64,000 nucleotides of DNA from Povalibacter uvarum (GTDB lineage Bacteria > Pseudomonadota > Gammaproteobacteria > Steroidobacterales > Steroidobacteraceae). Positions 59,729 to 64,000 of the stretch are shown here, piece by piece (position 1 is the first letter of the stretch; every line of letters starts with the position of its first letter). Below the pieces are notes generated by a model, which was not told the DNA's origin, made no database searches, and saw nothing but the letters and a program-made list of their open reading frames with translations. The stretch is from the NCBI RefSeq assembly GCF_014202975.1, contig NZ_JACHHZ010000005.1, positions 248,001 to 312,000 of the forward strand, in the 5' to 3' direction. The translations under genes and the position numbers were made by a program.

Positions 59729-61537
59729 TCAGAAGCTGGGTTTGAAGCTCTCCGGCGGGTACTGCCTGCAGCCCTTGCCGCCGAGCGCCGCATATTCCTT
59801 CTTGTCGAACTGTTCCGTCGACAGGAAGGCGAGTGCATACGCCTCGCAGTGAAGCTGCTGATCGTCGAACCGGTCGGCGAGCATCTGCTGCTTGACGCTG
59901 GTCTCGACGACCTCGTCGGCCATCATGCGGATACCGCCGCCTTCCTGAGTGTCGAGAATCAGGGTCTTCGGTTCACCGGCCCCATTCTTCCATGCGGCCC
60001 ACTCGACTTCACTACCGTCGCGACCCTTGCCGGGGTTGCCGGTATACGCGAAGTTCGCCCAGTAGGACATCATGCTCTTCGAGAGGGCATCGCGGGCAGC
60101 GTGGCGTTCCTGGGGGTACATTGCCTCGGGCGGAAGGAAGCCGATGGTCCATTCGCCGAAGGCGAAGGCGATCTCGGTGGAGTGCGCCGCACCCACCGCC
60201 ACGGAAAGGTCGACGTCGCCCACCTTGCCGCTCTCGTCCCAGTCGAACCGGTATGCGTAGACCGCCGGCTCATGCGGGCTGATGCCGCGTGCGAGTGAAT
60301 CCACGCCGGTGTACTTCCACTGCAGGCTGGGATAGTTCGCGTACTTCGTATAGTCAGCCGGCGACTTCTTCATGACGGCCTGCCAGCGCGGCAGCCTATA
60401 CATGTAGATGCGACGTTCGTCGCGATTGGTGCCGAGGATGATTGGCACGCGATTGAACTCACCCGACGCCAGCACTTCGCGAACACTGCGCGATGGGAAG
60501 ACTGTGTCGTCCGCGATCTTCTGCGTGGACGGGTAATTCCGTGCGCCCGACGGGTTGTAGAGCTTCAGGAAATCCGTGACTGATTGCGCGTGCAGCAGTT
60601 CGCTGACCTGCGCATCCGTCATTTCCATCTGGAGTTTCTTCGCGGCGGCACCATCCGCCGCCTTGCCGTCGCGGATCAGGATCTTGTTCACGATCTCGCG
60701 ACTGCTGAATGCGGAGCCTGCTTCCGCGTCATCCGTGAAATTGACGGCGGATGCGACAGACGTCGTACGCAGGCCGCCGCTCTGGACGATCGCCTTGTGG
60801 AAGAGTCCCTTCGCCGGCGGGGAGATCACGAGGCTCATCACATTCAGGCCGCCCGCGGACTCGCCGAAGATGGTGACGTTGCCCGGGTCGCCGCCGAACT
60901 TCGCGACGTTGGTCTGCACCCACTTCAATCCCAGCTGCAGGTCGAGATCGGCCCAGTTGCCGGATCGCGCTGCGCCTTCAGGCCCGCTCGAATGCAGCGC
61001 CGGATGACGGAACCATCCGAGCGATCCAAGGCGGTAGTTCACGGTCACCACGACGACGTCGTGGGTCTTTGCCAGCGTCGAACCGTTGTAGTCGGCGGCA
61101 TAGCCGCTGTTGTTGCCGCCGCCGAAGATCCAGAACATCACGGGCAGGGGCTTCTCGGCGCTCGCGTTCGCAGGTGCGAACACGTTGAGGTACAAACAGT
61201 CCTCCTCGCCGACGATGCCGTCGCCATCCGTGTCGGGAACACCTTGCGTCAGCGGCGACACGAACTGCGGGCAAACATGCAGCTTCTGATTCGCTTCGAA
61301 GACGCCCTGCCAGGGAGCAACAGGTTGCGGCGCCTGCCACCGCAACTCATTCACGGGCGGCTTTGCAAAAGGAATCCCGAGCCAGGCAAGGCTGCCGTTC
61401 GGCTGCTCTACGCCGCGAACCGTGCCGGCGTCGATGGTGCGAACCAGTGGATCGGGAGGTGGCGGCGGAGCCTTCTGCGAGCAACCAGCGACAAAAGCAG
61501 TCGCAGCGACGAGAGCAAGCGGACGAATGAACGACAT
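59729..61537 (-). CDS. Type-B carboxylesterase, lipoprotein
   Basis: 602 residues; lipobox AFVAGC near residue 19. It has the carboxylesterase type-B signature with EDCLYLNVFAPANAS and nucleophile motif VTIFGESAGGLNVMSLVISP (Ser in GESAGG, about 230). Oxyanion-hole MFWIFGGGNNSGYAA and His in VGAAHSTEIAFAFG complete the active site; the acid is probably in GTNRDERR. The protein is large and periplasmic or outer-membrane anchored; the substrate is unknown (esters, perhaps of aromatic compounds). Confidence 0.92.
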   Translation of the reverse strand: MSFIRPLALVAATAFVAGCSQKAPPPPPDPLVRTIDAGTVRGVEQPNGSLAWLGIPFAKPPVNELRWQAPQPVAPWQGVFEANQKLHVCPQFVSPLTQGVPDTDGDGIVGEEDCLYLNVFAPANASAEKPLPVMFWIFGGGNNSGYAADYNGSTLAKTHDVVVVTVNYRLGSLGWFRHPALHSSGPEGAARSGNWADLDLQLGLKWVQTNVAKFGGDPGNVTIFGESAGGLNVMSLVISPPAKGLFHKAIVQSGGLRTTSVASAVNFTDDAEAGSAFSSREIVNKILIRDGKAADGAAAKKLQMEMTDAQVSELLHAQSVTDFLKLYNPSGARNYPSTQKIADDTVFPSRSVREVLASGEFNRVPIILGTNRDERRIYMYRLPRWQAVMKKSPADYTKYANYPSLQWKYTGVDSLARGISPHEPAVYAYRFDWDESGKVGDVDLSVAVGAAHSTEIAFAFGEWTIGFLPPEAMYPQERHAARDALSKSMMSYWANFAYTGNPGKGRDGSEVEWAAWKNGAGEPKTLILDTQEGGGIRMMADEVVETSVKQQMLADRFDDQQLHCEAYALAFLSTEQFDKKEYAALGGKGCRQYPPESFKPSF

Positions 61538-61676
61538 GAAGCGATCCCCCGGAATGCCGCGATGCTGCTCGCGGTCTTGTGCCGACGGTATCGCCTTCGG
61601 GTCGAGGCGTTTGTGAAGTCTTGTTTGCTTGGGGTTGTTCTGCGTGGAAGAAGGACCAGAACAAAGGGCCGGGATT

Positions 61677-61781
61677 CTCCACGGGGTGCGCGGGAGCCAC
61701 GGGGTTAGAAGAGAGCCGAATATCTGTTCGGAGACCTCATCGCTTCTTCCCCGTGTTCGCCCCGTACCCCCGGTGGAAACT
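61677..61781. repeat. Family D inverted repeat, copy 3
   Basis: CTCCACGGGGTGCGCGGGAG CCACGGGG and, after 45 bases, CCCCGTGTTCGCCCCGTACC CCCGGTGGA. Same plan as 23960-24040 but more diverged. It lies between the carboxylesterase and the cytochrome gene. Confidence 0.7.
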
Positions 61782-61803
61782 CCTGGTCTCCTCTCTGTGC
61801 TGC

Positions 61804-63111
61804 CTACAGTGACTTCAAGTACTCGGCCAGATCGCGCTTTTCCCCTGCGCTGAGGCCAAGCCCGAAAGTCCCATCGTAGTGCGCGATCACATCACCGAGC
61901 GTTGCGAAGCGACCGTCGTGGTAGAAGCCGCCGCGAGTGTGAGTCCACAGTCCTTTGAGCGGCGCCGTGCGATAGCGGCCATCGGGCGCACGATCCGCCT
62001 GGAAGGAATCGATGCCGATCTCCTCCGGCGTGTGCATGTTGTAGCCGGGCTCAGTGAAAATCGGTGGTACGTGGCACGTCGAGCATTCGGCTTTACCGTT
62101 GAACAGCGTCTTGCCTCGCGCTGCCGCATTGGCGTTATAGCTGCCGCGAGGCGGGCGCGGCGCGGCGAGCGCGAGCTGATACAAATGCAACGCGCCGAGC
62201 GCCGGCGTGATCTGATCTTCCGTCGCCGTGATATGACCGAAGCCCTCGCGGGCGGCGATCGGGAACTTCGTCGCATCGTCGAGTCGCGGATCGTAGAACG
62301 TGCCTTTCCCGTGCATCTCGAGGTTCGCGACGAAGGCGTTCCAGTGCGTCACCGAGCCCCAGCCTGTCCACGTGTGCAGGTTCACGCCAGCGAGGCCGAA
62401 CGCCGGCGGAATGAGAGTGGCGGCGGATCGGCCATCGGGCCGGAACGCCTTGCCGTCCAGGAACAGCTCGGCGTCGAACTTTCCCGGACCCCACGAAGCC
62501 AGGACCGCGCGCACGGTCGCGACATCGACGCCGAGGAGTTGCGCGACGGGCTCTAGGCGCGGTGCCAGCCCGATGATGGCGCCGACGTTCAGATCGCGAT
62601 TGGCCCAGCCGTCGCGTCGCTGGCCGATGCCGGGCGCAAAAGAGTCATCGACGACGGAATGACACAGCGCGCACTGAATACCGACGGAACGCAATCGATT
62701 GGCATCGTCGAAGAACCCCGTCACGCCAACGACCGCGTTGAGCCGCAGCAGATCGAGTGTCACGGCCGGATCGTCGAGATTGAGAGCGCCCGCACGCAAT
62801 GCGCGTTGCACACGTTTCGGCAGTGCTTCGGAGTCCACTTTCAGTCCGACTGCGAGCGCGGTTCGTGGGCTGACGCCAGGTCCCACACCGCCGTTCGCCG
62901 CGCCTGCGATGGCCAGATGCAATCCCAGTACGTCGCCCCAGAATTCCTCGTCGCCGAACGTGGCGTAGCGGAAGGTTTGCCGTCCCTCCGAGATCTGGCG
63001 GAACGCATGAATCTCGGTGGCGAAGTCGTGCGAGTCACCCGCTGATGCATCCATGCCGATGCCGGAAAGCAGGCCGATCGAAATCATTGCGATGTGCCGA
63101 GGCAGTTTCAT
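61804..63111 (-). CDS. Di-haem cytochrome c peroxidase-like protein
   Basis: 435 residues from the ATG with GGAGGATG upstream. Signal peptide ends near DASAG. Two CxxCH haem motifs, CALCH (about 140) and CSTCH (about 340), with the MauG/CcpA-type C-terminal half (YRTAPLKGLWTHTRGGFYHD, DVIAHYDGTFGLGLSAGEKR). The first haem domain is unusual in sequence and the spacing is longer than in classical CcpA, so a MauG-like or other oxidase role is as likely. It is read after the ECF sigma gene on the same strand. Confidence 0.88.
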   Translation of the reverse strand: MKLPRHIAMISIGLLSGIGMDASAGDSHDFATEIHAFRQISEGRQTFRYATFGDEEFWGDVLGLHLAIAGAANGGVGPGVSPRTALAVGLKVDSEALPKRVQRALRAGALNLDDPAVTLDLLRLNAVVGVTGFFDDANRLRSVGIQCALCHSVVDDSFAPGIGQRRDGWANRDLNVGAIIGLAPRLEPVAQLLGVDVATVRAVLASWGPGKFDAELFLDGKAFRPDGRSAATLIPPAFGLAGVNLHTWTGWGSVTHWNAFVANLEMHGKGTFYDPRLDDATKFPIAAREGFGHITATEDQITPALGALHLYQLALAAPRPPRGSYNANAAARGKTLFNGKAECSTCHVPPIFTEPGYNMHTPEEIGIDSFQADRAPDGRYRTAPLKGLWTHTRGGFYHDGRFATLGDVIAHYDGTFGLGLSAGEKRDLAEYLKSL

Positions 63112-63151
63112 GGGGCATCCTCCGCGTCGGTCGACGCAATCATCCGTGCGC

Positions 63152-63847
63152 TCAGGTGCGCAATGGCTGCAGTCGATGCAGTACGGCGACAACGATGCGA
63201 TCGCAGCGCTGACCGCCGAACTCGAACAGCGTGAGTTGTTCGTTCTGCAGTCGTCGTGTGATGTCTTCGCGCAGGCGAATCTGCGCGCGATGCAGGCGGG
63301 TCTTCACCGTCGCTTCACTGATCTCAAGGCACTGGGCCGTTTCGGCGATGCTCAGTTGCTCGACGGAGCGCAGCACGAAGACGAGCCGGAACGCCTCGGG
63401 CAACGCATCGACGGCGAGCTCCAGCAGTTGGCGTGCGCTCGCGGCATTGGAGCTGTCGGGCGTGGAGAGCCAGTCGGCCAGCGAGTGATGCGCCGCGTCG
63501 GTGACGTCGTCGTCGAGCTGGTCGAGTGACACCATCTCGCGACGGTTGCGTCGCTTCTGCAGCAACGCTTCGTTGATGACGATGCGGGTCAGCCACGCGG
63601 CAAAGCTGCCGATCGGTCGATAGCTGTCGAGATTCGAGAAGGCGCGTAGGTAGGCTTCCTGCACGGCGTCTTCCGCGGCATCGTCATCGCGCAGCACGCT
63701 GCGGGCGGCGCGGAACAGTCGGCGGTTGTAGCGTCGCATCAACGTTTCGAATGCTTTCGCATCGTTGCGTTGAGCAGCGGCGACCAGTTCGCTGTCCGGC
63801 CAGGATATGCGCGGCGTGTCTGTACTCGGCGAGACGGTTGCGATCAC
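63152..63847 (-). CDS. ECF-type RNA polymerase sigma factor
   Basis: 231 residues from a GTG with GAGG upstream; the frame extends further but lacks a start signal. Sigma region 2 is LMRRYNRRLFRAARSVLRDD followed by AEDAVQEAYLRAFSNLDSYR, and region 4 is QLSIAETAQCLEISEATVKT then RLHRAQIRLREDI. No anti-sigma gene is adjacent in the window; the next gene on the strand is the di-haem cytochrome. Such factors respond to envelope or oxidative stress; the signal is unknown. Confidence 0.92.
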   Translation of the reverse strand: MIATVSPSTDTPRISWPDSELVAAAQRNDAKAFETLMRRYNRRLFRAARSVLRDDDAAEDAVQEAYLRAFSNLDSYRPIGSFAAWLTRIVINEALLQKRRNRREMVSLDQLDDDVTDAAHHSLADWLSTPDSSNAASARQLLELAVDALPEAFRLVFVLRSVEQLSIAETAQCLEISEATVKTRLHRAQIRLREDITRRLQNEQLTLFEFGGQRCDRIVVAVLHRLQPLRT

Positions 63848-63964
63848 ACAAACCTCGTGGCGTGCGCGTGGGTAACGGCGGTGCCTGCGAAAGTTCAATG
63901 CCATCACGAGAGCGAAAGGTTCCCGGCCGTGCATTGCACACGGCTGAGCCGGCTTGCTTGTGGG

Positions 63965-64000
63965 CTACCGCGCTTTGCGGAAGGTGAGATTGATGCGCAG
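63965..64000 (-). CDS. C-terminal end of a probable AlkB-like dioxygenase, cut by window end
   Basis: Only the last eleven codons (LRINLTFRKAR) and the stop are visible. The RINLTFR ending matches the final strand of AlkB-family 2-oxoglutarate dioxygenases, which repair alkylated bases. It is too short for a firm call. Confidence 0.35.
   Translation of the reverse strand: MRINLTFRKAR

Overview
The window is high-GC chromosomal DNA from a Gram-negative bacterium. Supporting features are a TonB-dependent receptor, an RND tripartite pump, several beta-barrel and lipoprotein genes, Fe superoxide dismutase and c-type cytochromes. The gene families fit a gammaproteobacterium near the Steroidobacterales/Nevskiales/Xanthomonadales; that placement is an inference, since no rRNA or tRNA gene is present. 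Genes are dense and lie on both strands. There is no complete prophage, no intact insertion sequence and no CRISPR array.

Layout. 1-5 kb: the end of an AbgB-like M20 amidohydrolase, a coiled-coil protein, two small conserved unknowns and a YadG/YadH-type ABC exporter. 5-11 kb: class A acid phosphatase, L,D-transpeptidase, two tandem paralogous outer-membrane proteins, a CPA1 Na+/H+ antiporter and a membrane protein. 11-15.3 kb: a two-component cluster (histidine kinase, FixJ-type regulator, stand-alone receiver), a divergent AraC regulator and a third relative of the outer-membrane proteins. 15.4-19.3 kb: an operon of imelysin lipoprotein, di-haem oxidoreductase and DUF1513 Tat protein behind a possible Fur box. 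19.4-26 kb: Fe-SOD, a TonB receptor, a nitroreductase, an alpha/beta hydrolase, and an unusual non-coding element with a strong terminator. 26-33 kb: a long minus-strand run of HlyD adaptor, LolD-like ATPase, two MacB/FtsX permeases, an Fpg/Nei glycosylase, AraC and a VOC protein. 33-35.4 kb: a di-haem cytochrome c and a sensor kinase whose membrane domain carries the residue signature of plant ethylene receptors. 35.8-42.3 kb: TetR regulator, RND adaptor, RND pump and outer-membrane factor behind a double TetR-type operator. 42-50 kb: serine hydrolase, GntP permease, metallophosphoesterase with lipid kinase, DUF3465, DUF924, a glycine-rich RRM protein, and Spy/CpxP-like and RcnB-like periplasmic proteins. 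50-64 kb: S9 peptidase, a decayed PfpI/DJ-1 gene, a GST, a HipBA toxin-antitoxin pair, a CDF transporter with an FMN reductase, a hydrolase with a repetitive C-terminal domain, glutathione peroxidase, carboxylesterase, a di-haem cytochrome peroxidase-like protein, an ECF sigma factor, and the last codons of a probable AlkB-like gene.

Several unrelated families of short inverted repeats fill the intergenic spaces. Family A (core ATTCCCGCGAAAGCGGGAAT) is at eight loci. Family B (core GTGGGTCCGACTTTAGTCGG) is at three. Family C (GAGCGATGAGC/GAGCCAGA) is at five, each abutting a stop codon. Family D (CACGGAG/CACGGGG triplets) is at three. Family F (GGCTAGCC) flanks one family A copy. Families nest inside each other at two places. 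A heptamer repeat (family E) has become part of the signal peptide of the di-haem oxidoreductase.

The observations most worth following are the ethylene-receptor-like kinase, the structured element at 25894-26170, the imelysin operon with its Fur-like site, and the nested repeat families.
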